From Marinobacter nitratireducens (GTDB taxonomy: Bacteria > Pseudomonadota > Gammaproteobacteria > Pseudomonadales > Oleiphilaceae): a stretch of 64,000 nucleotides of DNA. Each line of letters opens with the position of its first letter. The stretch's first letter is position 1. Shown piece by piece: positions 1-7,730 of this stretch. The notes beneath the pieces are model-generated. The model searched no databases, was not told where the DNA came from, and saw only the letters and a list, made by a program, of their open reading frames with translations. Location of the stretch: the NCBI RefSeq assembly GCF_000708045.1, contig NZ_ANIE01000009.1, positions 372,001 to 436,000 on the forward strand, written 5' to 3'. The position numbers were made by a program, and so were the translations under genes.

Positions 1-528
1 GGCTCACCTACATATAGCGCTAACTGGAACAAGCTATCAACTATCCTTAACAAGTTCCTCAAAGATAGTAAATCTACTGTCTCGTGTACCTGGTTGGCGC
101 CTTCTGATCGTTTCTGGCTAATGAGCAATCAATCCTTTAGCCGAGTTGCGGAATTAATTAACTCCACCAAAGGTTTTCGAACCCAACTTTATGTACCCGT
201 TGCGGGTAGCAAGGATAAGCATCAGGAATTGTTATGGAAAAAAGCACTCGGCCCTATGAAGGACAAGGCCATAAAGGTTTCTGAAGGTTTTCTGGGTGGA
301 TCAGTAGAAGTTATTTCAGTGCCAGGAGTAGTTTCTATGCTCTGCTTTTACTTACAAAATCCAGGTGAGTCAGTATCTATCCCTTTTGGGTTCATCACGA
401 CAGATGAATCAGATATAGATCGTATCCATCAAGAATTCGAGTCATACCTGCAACGCTATGACACGCATATGGAAAAAAGAAATTACGGCCCGTTGGTAAG
501 ACAGTATAGCCAAGAAGAGAATAGATAA
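1..528 (+). CDS. C-terminal part of an unknown protein (cut by window edge)
   Basis: The reading frame is open from base 1 to a TAA at 526-528, so the start lies outside the window and about 175 residues are visible. There is no recognisable motif, signal peptide or membrane segment; the piece is a mixed alpha/beta-looking soluble sequence that ends in a charged tail. It is AT-rich compared with the chromosome to the right of 29 kb, which fits accessory DNA. An internal TTG at 94 is a possible start but nothing supports it over a longer upstream frame. I do not recognise the family and assign no function. Confidence 0.6.
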   Translation, partial: GSPTYSANWNKLSTILNKFLKDSKSTVSCTWLAPSDRFWLMSNQSFSRVAELINSTKGFRTQLYVPVAGSKDKHQELLWKKALGPMKDKAIKVSEGFLGGSVEVISVPGVVSMLCFYLQNPGESVSIPFGFITTDESDIDRIHQEFESYLQRYDTHMEKRNYGPLVRQYSQEENR

Positions 529-595
529 CGAGGCTTTCACTTTTCCAATTAATGAATCGGGTGCTCAGTAAGCTATGTTTGCCGTATTCTAAAGG

Positions 596-726
596 CTATA
601 GTTTATAGGTCTGGTTGCGCTTGAGCTTCACAAATGGGTTGTCGGGGTTCGTTACATCAGCTCGAAGTAATTGAACGTGAACTGAACGAGTTCGCCCTGG
701 GTCGGAAAGCATGGATTCTCTGACAT
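596..726 (-). pseudogene. Possible remnant of a small gene, frames broken
   Basis: On the minus strand an ATG at 726 with a weak AGAG upstream opens a 24-codon frame that stops at 652-654. A second frame from ATG 712 runs 38 codons to a TAG at 596-598. The first half of the first frame and the last half of the second (around NPDNPFVKL) both look coding-like, as if one short gene had suffered a frameshift near 655. The family is not recognised. Apart from this, bases 529-775 show nothing I can name. Confidence 0.22.
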
Positions 727-748
727 AGGATCTCTTTTAAAGATTGTC

Positions 749-765
749 CCCACAGGGAGTGTGGG
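749..765 (-). terminator. Small hairpin downstream of the 776-928 gene
   Basis: CCCACA at 749-754 pairs with TGTGGG at 760-765 around a 5-base loop. It sits 11 bases after the minus-strand small gene's final stop and is followed by only a short, poor T-run, so termination is plausible but not assured. Confidence 0.28.
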
Positions 766-775
766 CTGTTGCGAA

Positions 776-928
776 TCACTTTTTACGTTGGCTTATTTGC
801 TTGCTCCGGTTGCCATGCACATGGCCATTCGCAGGATTTGTTCCATTGGTGCCATAGTTTGGGTTCAGCTAATTTGCATGATGATTGGCGTCTTGGGTGG
901 AGCGTTGAGCGGATTTTGACTTTGACAT
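776..928 (-). pseudogene. Small Asn/Gly-rich protein gene interrupted by an in-frame TAG
   Basis: A clear ribosome site (AGGAG, complement of 935-939) sits 6 bases before ATG 928. The frame encodes 19 residues beginning MSKSKSAQRS, meets TAG at 869-871, then continues in the same frame for 30 residues (motifs LNPN, GTNGTN, HGNRSKQ) to TGA at 776-778. The composition on both sides of the TAG matches short gammaproteobacterial proteins of unknown role that carry the pattern ANQ-x-N-x-N..GTN..GNRGKQ; in those a Gln stands where the TAG is, so a single CAG to TAG change explains the break. It is most simply a pseudogene; amber readthrough cannot be excluded. The family recollection is from memory and not searched. 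Confidence 0.5.
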
Positions 929-1131
929 ATGGGTCTCCTTTTGGTGATTGCGATTTCGCGGAATCACTGTATCGAGACCCAGGGCTTCGGGATGCAGGAA
1001 TTTTGGCGACGATGTTTCCCCATCATCCTCTTATAACGCTCTCCAGGAGAAATTCTGCCGCAACATGCGGGCTTCGCCTGACGGAAAAGCTATTGGGGAA
1101 CTCTTGTTGGGTGGTAGTCGTTCAGGTGGTA

Positions 1132-1151
1132 TCGCAGGGGTGCCTGCGATC
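1132..1151. repeat. Perfect inverted repeat just downstream of the antitoxin gene
   Basis: ATCGCAGG (1132-1139) and CCTGCGAT (1144-1151) form a perfect 8-bp stem with a 4-base loop, ending 4 bases from the antitoxin stop codon. With no T-run on the minus strand it could be a weak terminator, an RNA-stabilising hairpin or the scar of a lost neighbour. The rest of 929-1155 shows no gene I can support; a toxin gene would be expected here and was not found. Confidence 0.4.
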
Positions 1152-1155
1152 ACTC

Positions 1156-1371
1156 CTACGTAATGACTCCATGCTCCAGCCGGCCGATTAACGTTCGGAC
1201 CTTTTCTATACCTTTCGGTGTGCTCATGAGTCCCTGAGGAGGTCGGTTGCCAAGCCCTCTCTGAGCCGTTCTCATCCATTTCATGGCAGCAAGTTCATCG
1301 CCTTCAAATAGGGCTATAGCCTCTTCTATGGCGAGCTCACGCAGTTCTTCTGTAGTTTTTGTTTCGGTCAT
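1156..1371 (-). CDS. Antitoxin with ParS/MbcA toxin-binding (DUF2384-like) domain, orphan
   Basis: This 71-residue protein starts at ATG 1371 and ends at TAG 1156-1158. Residues 15-70 match the C-terminal toxin-binding domain of Xre/MbcA/ParS antitoxins: an acidic helix (ALFEGDELAAMKWM), an LG-NRPPQ turn, then a TPKGIEKVRTLIGRLEHGV helix. It lacks the N-terminal Xre helix-turn-helix found in longer members. Such antitoxins normally pair with an immediately downstream RES-domain toxin that degrades NAD+. Downstream on the same strand (below 1155) no RES frame is visible, so the antitoxin appears orphaned or acts with a partner elsewhere. It is divergent from the recombinase operon that starts at 1569 and shares the 1372-1568 control region. 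Confidence 0.7.
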   Translation of the reverse strand: MTETKTTEELRELAIEEAIALFEGDELAAMKWMRTAQRGLGNRPPQGLMSTPKGIEKVRTLIGRLEHGVIT

Positions 1372-1458
1372 TGGTCCGGCACTCCGTTAGCTCAGTTTGT
1401 CAGAAACACCATCCCAGCATTCCACACTTTTCGATCGATGCAAGGCATCTCCAGGCTT

Positions 1459-1492
1459 AAATTACATGTTTGTAATCTGAGTCAAATTACAT
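1459..1492. promoter_or_regulatory. Candidate operator: palindrome plus direct repeat AAATTACAT
   Basis: In the 197-bp space between the divergent antitoxin and the recombinase operon, ATTACA (1461-1466) and TGTAAT (1471-1476) form a perfect palindrome with a 4-bp spacer. The nine bases AAATTACAT at 1459-1467 recur exactly at 1484-1492, 25 bp apart. The arrangement fits a dimeric repressor site or a recombinase-binding site; nothing else is recognisable between 1372 and 1568. Confidence 0.4.
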
Positions 1493-1568
1493 TTTTACGG
1501 AAATTAGCCAAGAAAATGATCGCCTACAGGTCGCCAGAATGACTCTCATCACTTTTGAGGAGAGCAGC

Positions 1569-2069
1569 ATGACTGACCACACGTACACCCTGAAAAAGAT
1601 ATCGCTCGATAAGCTTCAGGAATCCTCAGTACTGCGGGGAAAACACTTTCTTGAGCAGTTCGCAGCACTGCCATTCCGAACGAACGCTTTGGATGAGTTA
1701 CCTGAGGCGGCCATTCTTGACTATCTCTATCGCCACCCGATTGTGGTTCAGGCACAGAAAAAGAGTGAAAAAAGAGTCTATGTCGTAACCGGCAATCTTC
1801 GCTCTGCCGCCTTACTTTCCTGTTTGAGTCCAAAAACTCGGATTCCCGTCCTCGTGGAAGCTCCTGCAATTCCAATCGATATCTTTCTTACCGAAGTGAT
1901 CGAGAGAGAGCTGTTGAACCTCTGCCTGATGGCAATGCAAACAGGAGGTCATTCTAAAGCCGTCTCCGCTCTGTTTTCCCTCATGGGTAAGCATGGCACT
2001 ACCAGTTCGCTTTTTCCTACGAAGAGCAGGTTGGCTGTTATCTCTGGCGTGAATCGAAGAGAGATTTGA
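1569..2069 (+). CDS. ParB-like domain protein, first gene of a recombinase operon
   Basis: The start at ATG 1569 is chosen because GAGGAG (1557-1562) lies 6 bases upstream; an earlier ATG at 1539 has no such site. The product is 166 residues. Its middle resembles the N-terminal fold of ParB/sulfiredoxin-like proteins: a PIVVQAQ strand, then YVVTGNLRSAALL where G-x-x-R corresponds to the ParB GERR box, then an IPVLV strand. Whether it binds nucleotide or DNA cannot be told from the sequence. It is followed after 43 bp by two large recombinase-like genes in the same direction, so it probably belongs to the same transposition or integration unit. The function is unassigned. Confidence 0.6.
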   Translation: MTDHTYTLKKISLDKLQESSVLRGKHFLEQFAALPFRTNALDELPEAAILDYLYRHPIVVQAQKKSEKRVYVVTGNLRSAALLSCLSPKTRIPVLVEAPAIPIDIFLTEVIERELLNLCLMAMQTGGHSKAVSALFSLMGKHGTTSSLFPTKSRLAVISGVNRREI

Positions 2070-2112
2070 GCCAGGAGGATCTGATCTTTGTCCATAGTAT
2101 AGGGAATACATT

Positions 2113-4482
2113 ATGACCCCGAACGCTGCACTTGAGCGGCTTATTCAGCCGCCTGAAACACGCGCCCAAATCCAGACTGTCGCTACGATTTTTTTGCCAA
2201 TTGCGGATCGAATGTTGTCGATTCTTGAGAAAAAGAATCATCTTAATATGGATGAGCTGCGCAGGGTATTGCCGGAAATTATTGAGCTTTGTCGGGATAT
2301 TATCGATGGTTTCTACGTTGACGAATTTTGGCATCCGACCTCTGAGGAACGGGCAAAAATCACTCCGTATCCTGTCTATGCCGCATTGCTGAAAATAGGC
2401 GACCAGGCCTCTTTAAGCAGCGAGCTAGCGTCGATTCTGGCTCATGCGTTTATCGCTATCTGGGTTGGTGTTCCCGAAGCGCCTGATGGGAAAGTTCCGC
2501 TCTCGAACCTGCAAAAAGTCTTTCTGGAGTTCCGGCGGGCTCATCTTTGGATGGATGGACTTGAGGGCATTGATACCACGGAGCCGGAAAATTGCTATAC
2601 CACGCTTGATCAGTTGGAACAGCGTCTTCGGGAATGTGGTGACGTGCGAGCCGCGCATTTGTCGCCTATCCGTCGACTACTAGGACTGTCGTTGCAAAAA
2701 GAATCTCTCATTGAGCGAAGAGCACGAGCTGAAATCGGAGTCTCAGCAGGTACAGGTGAGTACGAGAATCGCGCCGGCAGCGACTTTGAGATGGAGCGAG
2801 TTCAGCTTGATACCGAAGAGAATGATGAGATCGATTCCGCTGCGTTGATTGAGGCGCTCTCTTTCCCTACTAGGATCAGTGTTGACCAGGACAAACTATT
2901 CCAAACAGCAGAGCGAAATGCGCTCCCATCAGACGACCTTGTTCACCGGCCCATAGTTGTAACAAGCCAAGGATCCTCAAAGCATCGCAAGCCTTGGGTG
3001 GGGAAAAATGGGGTTGCTAGAGACCGCGTAAAATCCGATCAACTTCGACGTTCTAATCAAACGCTGACAAACCGTTGGGAGCGGCCGACGGAGTACGAAC
3101 TCTACGTATACTGGAAAGCGGTTATTGAGCCCGTGGATGCCGATCTCTCAGCTGCATTGGCACTCCTTTTGGTTCTTTTAACAGGGCGAGAGCTAGATTT
3201 GGTTCTAGAGACGCAACTGAAATCCCGGTTGGATGATATGCCGGAACGTGGAGAAAACGGGCGAATATACATTTGCTACGAGTCTGCCGTTTGGCAAAGT
3301 GCAGCCCCGCAACCATTACGGAAGACGCAGCTTGAAGCAGAACTGCGGCACCAATTGGTTCAGACCGTGCCGTCGGTGCAGATGCCCATTGTAGGACCTC
3401 TTTGGAACTTGCTGGAACGTCACGTTGGCTCTGATCCTCGTGACTGGCGTGGAGCGCTTTTCAAGAACCACGAAAAAGAGCGTGTTGCGGAACGAGCGGC
3501 AGACTTTTTTGATCGGATCAAAAAAGAAAGCGACGTCAGGCTGACCCTCAGGCGAGTTCAACGAGCGTTGTTCCACCGTTTGTCTGACGGTGCCGGTGAC
3601 ATGGTTGCGTCAATTCTCATTGCCGGTGACCACGATGACATCAGCAGACATGCTGGAATCCACTACTACTGTGCCTATGAATCAGCTCTGCAAGAAAGTT
3701 ACTTGCAGGCTATCTCACAGCTAGTACCCGAATCTCGTAACACGTTGCATCCGGTAGCATTGGTGCAGTCTGATCGGCGTATCGGTTCCCCTTATTGTCC
3801 TAAGCCCCACGTGCTGAGGCAGCTGGCGACGGATTTGAAAACGCATTTCCAGGAAACTTTGCGCCAGCCAATTGGGAAATCGACACTTCCCGATATTCAT
3901 AATGCATATACGTTATACACAGTCCTTCTACTTTTCTTGTGCACTGGGTACCGAAGCGTTCAGGCGCCCCTATCTCGGATTACAGATGTAGATCTCAATC
4001 GCAGGTATGCGGTGATCGCGGACAAGGAGAGCGACCATTGGAGCCACTCGCGCATTGTGCCTTTGACCGAAAATTTCTTTAGTCACTGGGACTATTATCT
4101 GAGCCATCGGCGCCATGTGATGCGGATGGTCGAGACGTATCTAGGTGAGCCGGCTCCTGACCATACCCTCTTTTTTCTTTCAACACCGAATAGGCGAATG
4201 GCCAAGCCGATTGCCGTGACGCCTGATCAGATCGATGAGCACCTGTCGTCATTTTCGAGTTTGCCGTTAAACGTCGGGCGGCACCTCCTGCGTAGTGAGC
4301 TTTTACACAGGAGAGTCCCGGCACTATTGGTTGATACCTTGATGGGGCACTGGGTGGCTGGGAGAGAGCCGATGGGACGGTTTTCGACTTTATCTCCGGT
4401 TGAGTACAAAGAGATTCTGGTGCCGGTGCTGGAGGAAATCCAAGTGGAGCTTGGTTGGACGCCGGTGAGGGGGCTGGGCTAA
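2113..4482 (+). CDS. Large tyrosine-recombinase-like protein, catalytic Tyr replaced by Phe
   Basis: This 789-residue protein starts at ATG 2113 with AGGGAA 6 bases upstream. The N-terminal 560 residues are unassigned; the C-terminal 200 resemble the catalytic domain of tyrosine recombinases. Box I Arg is R614 (in TGYRS), the H-x-x-R pair is H724/R727 (in GRHLLRSEL), and the next conserved His is H746 (in MGHW). About eleven residues later, where the nucleophilic Tyr should stand, the sequence is GRFSTL with F757. This looks like a TAT to TTT change, so the protein may be an accessory, non-cleaving subunit. Its stop TAA overlaps the ATG of the next gene by one base, implying coupled translation with the intact recombinase. 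Confidence 0.72.
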   Translation: MTPNAALERLIQPPETRAQIQTVATIFLPIADRMLSILEKKNHLNMDELRRVLPEIIELCRDIIDGFYVDEFWHPTSEERAKITPYPVYAALLKIGDQASLSSELASILAHAFIAIWVGVPEAPDGKVPLSNLQKVFLEFRRAHLWMDGLEGIDTTEPENCYTTLDQLEQRLRECGDVRAAHLSPIRRLLGLSLQKESLIERRARAEIGVSAGTGEYENRAGSDFEMERVQLDTEENDEIDSAALIEALSFPTRISVDQDKLFQTAERNALPSDDLVHRPIVVTSQGSSKHRKPWVGKNGVARDRVKSDQLRRSNQTLTNRWERPTEYELYVYWKAVIEPVDADLSAALALLLVLLTGRELDLVLETQLKSRLDDMPERGENGRIYICYESAVWQSAAPQPLRKTQLEAELRHQLVQTVPSVQMPIVGPLWNLLERHVGSDPRDWRGALFKNHEKERVAERAADFFDRIKKESDVRLTLRRVQRALFHRLSDGAGDMVASILIAGDHDDISRHAGIHYYCAYESALQESYLQAISQLVPESRNTLHPVALVQSDRRIGSPYCPKPHVLRQLATDLKTHFQETLRQPIGKSTLPDIHNAYTLYTVLLLFLCTGYRSVQAPLSRITDVDLNRRYAVIADKESDHWSHSRIVPLTENFFSHWDYYLSHRRHVMRMVETYLGEPAPDHTLFFLSTPNRRMAKPIAVTPDQIDEHLSSFSSLPLNVGRHLLRSELLHRRVPALLVDTLMGHWVAGREPMGRFSTLSPVEYKEILVPVLEEIQVELGWTPVRGLG

Positions 4483-7400
4483 TGGGAGACACTGGGGCCA
4501 GAAACAAAAACCTTCACGGTGATGAGCTGCGCGAGGAAAAGCGCCAACAAATTGCAAAGTCTGAGCGAAACGCCGTGGACCGCATTCTCGACGAAGCGTT
4601 TTCAAGGCTAGTCACTGGAGACGTTTCTAGCCCGGTCTCTGAGGGGGTGGTCACTTTTATTTTCGAGACAGCCTGTGCCGGAGTGACGGGGCACGCGCTA
4701 CGTATCCGTCACAATCATCTTGTGAGGCGCCTCGATGAGATCGCTGGGGAACATGGCATCGAAATCCCGAACCGAGACCTAATGATAGTTGTGCGGATGG
4801 ATACGCCGCCGATGACCCCGCGCAGTTTTGCGCATAAATCGGTTTACGAGGTAATTGAAGCCGACTTCTGGATCAACCTTCGAAGTGAGGGTTTGAAAGG
4901 TACTCTGCGCTTAAAGCACGACGCTGGCCGACTTGTGTATTCCATGATTTGGTTTGGAGGTCTGCACTCCCAGAAAGCTCTCAAGACCACCTGCGGCGCC
5001 ATCACTGGTGGTCTTCAAACAGCCAAGAGGTACCGAGGCGGCAGGCAACTTTATTGGGTGGAGAGTGCCGACAGCTCGGAAGGCTCCCGTTGGTTTCCTG
5101 ATCCTGTCACGCTGTTGCTCTTGCATCGGTTTAATCGCGAGCACGGTTTAAAAGCGTTTCCTGCCAATGCGCCGTCGCTTTTAGCAGGGTTTGTTTCACG
5201 AATTACCTCTACGAAGAGCGTAGTCTCTGCGGACAGAAACTTTGTCCGTGGTCTGATGGATGCAGCCTCGACCGTGGCATCACTGGATATCATGGGATGT
5301 GCTGGTTTTGAACAAAACGCACCAGGTGTCTCCGTCTCTATGGGGGCTAGCTCGTGGGTTAGATTGATTACTGGTCTGGTTCCTCCGAGGGGGCGTTGCG
5401 ATACGCCAAAATCTCCCCCGGAGCTGGCTGTAAATAAGCCATCTTGTCCCCTTTATGGACCGACACGAGGAAACGCCAAAGACGCCATCGCGTCAATACT
5501 TCGGGCCTTGGCGCTAGATGAAGATAAAAAGAGCGCATCCGTAAAAAGTGCGAGTTATCAGGCACTCAAGCTTATTGCTGAGTCATCCACTTTGTCACCA
5601 ATTGTCAGAATCGTTGCTAGATGGTGTGCCTTCTCCAGGCTGTCTTTAACAGCCAGTTCCATACGGCGGTACCTCTCCGAGTTTGCTGAGCCACTTATCG
5701 CTGAGTTAATTGATGAGGAGGATCTGAATGATCTGGATGAGGATGACTGGGAGGGGCTTTACGCAGAGCTCCTGACAGCCAGCTCATCGATTCAACAGCG
5801 AGCATACCGTTCTGGGGTACTCAGACGATTTCACCATTACTTGGTCACTCAACACGGTTTGCCAGATACCTATATTGAGGGCGTGAGCAGTAACGGTCAG
5901 GTGGATGCAGAGATATTAACGCCCGCGGAATACGGGCGGACACTGTCTATGCTCGACGATGAGCCAGATCGAAGGCTGTCTGAAGCAAGGCAAGTTGCGT
6001 TGATACTGGGCTATCGGTGTGGCGTACGACGAGGGGAAATACGGCGGCTACTTCTACGGGATTTGCAGGGGTTGTATGAGCCGGCCTTATCATTTCCGAC
6101 TTTAATTGTTAGGGGGAATAGGTTTGGCTCCACCAAGACCGTCAACGCTAATCGAGTATTGCCGTTGTGGGCCCTACTAACCGATTCCGAACTGGACTTG
6201 GTCAGGCGTTGGTATCGTCGACGAGTTTTGGAACAAACATCGATAAAACGAAACCAATTATTTTTTTGCGAGTTGCACCAGCCGGACTCTTTGATGCCCG
6301 CTGGAATCTTGATTAACCCAATTCAGGATGCCATGCGATCCGCCTCGGGTACTCCGATTCTGCGCTTCCATCACCTGCGGCATTCCTGTTCGACGTTTAA
6401 TGCTCTTCGATTGATGGAATCGTATCCCGGTGAGCTTTTTCCGGTTGAATGGGCCTGCAGTGATGATGGAGCTGTCATCATGCCTCACTGGGGAGAGGAC
6501 TGGTATGCGGTTTTGTGTGGCGAAGATCGGTATTTACCTGCGTTCGAAAAGCTCCAATACCTGACCTTTATGATGGGCCATGCTTCCCCCGGGCAAACGA
6601 TTCGAACCTACACCCACCTATTAGACTACGCAGTGGGTTTAATGCGCTGGTCGGTACCGATGGGCACCTTGTCAAATCTGTGCCAGGCTGAGCTGCTGGG
6701 TTTCACTGCAGACAATTTGCAGCAGTTTCGTAACCGGCGGGGGCTAAGTAAGAACAAGGAGTCTACGCCAGCCCAACTGGCCGCTGTATTGGGCCGCTTT
6801 AAAAAAGGCGGAGAGGTAGCCGTAGACAAGTCGTTTACCAGTTTTGAGATGTCAGGCTCAGTTGCTGGAGCTGTGTCCGAGAGCTCTCAGATGCCAGCAT
6901 CGGCTTTTTTGGTTTACCGTGCACTCGATCATGTCTCTCAGCTCACAAAGAACGGCGCAACATTGGAAAAGGCAATTGATGGGACCGCAGACTTGTTTGG
7001 TCTGTCTGAGCCCTGTTTGACTCGCTGCCATAGCCGAGGCGAGTGGTTGATGGATCAACATGCGCGGAATTTCAAAGAAGAGCACCCCGGTCAGCGCAAC
7101 GCATTTTCTCCGAGTGAGAGACCTGATGTTGACAGCGTTGCTCACAAAAATGGAGTGGGCGGAGTGAACTATCCTATCCTCCGGACGTGCCCGGCTCCAC
7201 CCAAGTTGGAGGCATCACATCCAACAGTCGATAAGATGTATCAACGCCTAGTAAAACTTGCTCAAATAGACGCTGATCGGTTCCGAACCCTTGTGGAAAA
7301 CGTTGTACAGGCTGCACAGAAAAGTCATACCCAGTTAAAATTCCGTGATACGCCGGGACAGGTACTATATCTCCAATTCTTAGACGTCATAGGTTTTCTC

Positions 7401-7730
7401 CCACACGCTTGGGTGGATGTGAGGGCGCCTGAAACCGGGCCTGATGAACATCAATTGAAGAATTACTGGAGTAAAGAGCTCTCTATGCCCAAAACACTCG
7501 TTCGAGCGCGTTGGGATGAGCCTGCGGGTCCCACAAATGTAATGGGTGTCGCTCATATAATAGTTGATCCGCCGCGTAAAGGTTTTGGTGAACGGCCGCG
7601 TCAGCATTACATGTCCGCCCTTCGATTTGTGGTATTCGTCGCGCTGATTGGGTTCGGTGGACGAGTGTATGTTGATGATGAAATGGAGAAGGAGAGGGCC
7701 ATCCATGGCACTGAATATAGTCCTTTTTAA
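4482..7730 (+). CDS. Very large tyrosine recombinase (site-specific integrase)
   Basis: The chosen start is ATG 4482, which overlaps the previous stop as TAATG; an upstream TTG at 4455 is possible. The product has 1082 residues, far larger than the usual 300-450. The catalytic domain lies in the middle: R516 (GVRRGE), H630/R633 (FHHLRHS), H700 (MGHASP) and Y710 (RTYTH), a complete set for DNA strand cleavage and rejoining. About 370 residues follow the Tyr and 500 precede it, with no family I can name. Together with the ParB-like protein and the Tyr-less recombinase it forms a three-gene unit reminiscent of multi-recombinase cassettes that mobilise genomic islands, such as the gamma-mobile-trio elements; that link is inference. 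Its stop overlaps the convergent gene's stop at TTAA 7727-7730. Confidence 0.82.
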   Translation: MGDTGARNKNLHGDELREEKRQQIAKSERNAVDRILDEAFSRLVTGDVSSPVSEGVVTFIFETACAGVTGHALRIRHNHLVRRLDEIAGEHGIEIPNRDLMIVVRMDTPPMTPRSFAHKSVYEVIEADFWINLRSEGLKGTLRLKHDAGRLVYSMIWFGGLHSQKALKTTCGAITGGLQTAKRYRGGRQLYWVESADSSEGSRWFPDPVTLLLLHRFNREHGLKAFPANAPSLLAGFVSRITSTKSVVSADRNFVRGLMDAASTVASLDIMGCAGFEQNAPGVSVSMGASSWVRLITGLVPPRGRCDTPKSPPELAVNKPSCPLYGPTRGNAKDAIASILRALALDEDKKSASVKSASYQALKLIAESSTLSPIVRIVARWCAFSRLSLTASSIRRYLSEFAEPLIAELIDEEDLNDLDEDDWEGLYAELLTASSSIQQRAYRSGVLRRFHHYLVTQHGLPDTYIEGVSSNGQVDAEILTPAEYGRTLSMLDDEPDRRLSEARQVALILGYRCGVRRGEIRRLLLRDLQGLYEPALSFPTLIVRGNRFGSTKTVNANRVLPLWALLTDSELDLVRRWYRRRVLEQTSIKRNQLFFCELHQPDSLMPAGILINPIQDAMRSASGTPILRFHHLRHSCSTFNALRLMESYPGELFPVEWACSDDGAVIMPHWGEDWYAVLCGEDRYLPAFEKLQYLTFMMGHASPGQTIRTYTHLLDYAVGLMRWSVPMGTLSNLCQAELLGFTADNLQQFRNRRGLSKNKESTPAQLAAVLGRFKKGGEVAVDKSFTSFEMSGSVAGAVSESSQMPASAFLVYRALDHVSQLTKNGATLEKAIDGTADLFGLSEPCLTRCHSRGEWLMDQHARNFKEEHPGQRNAFSPSERPDVDSVAHKNGVGGVNYPILRTCPAPPKLEASHPTVDKMYQRLVKLAQIDADRFRTLVENVVQAAQKSHTQLKFRDTPGQVLYLQFLDVIGFLPHAWVDVRAPETGPDEHQLKNYWSKELSMPKTLVRARWDEPAGPTNVMGVAHIIVDPPRKGFGERPRQHYMSALRFVVFVALIGFGGRVYVDDEMEKERAIHGTEYSPF

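Noticed and set aside
769-1191. Plus-strand 140-codon frame
   Set aside because: Antisense to the amber-split small gene and the end of the antitoxin; Cys and His-rich composition without any motif or ribosome site.
1031-1279. Minus-strand 82-codon frame overlapping the antitoxin
   Set aside because: Another frame of the same strand within the antitoxin gene; no RES-toxin features.
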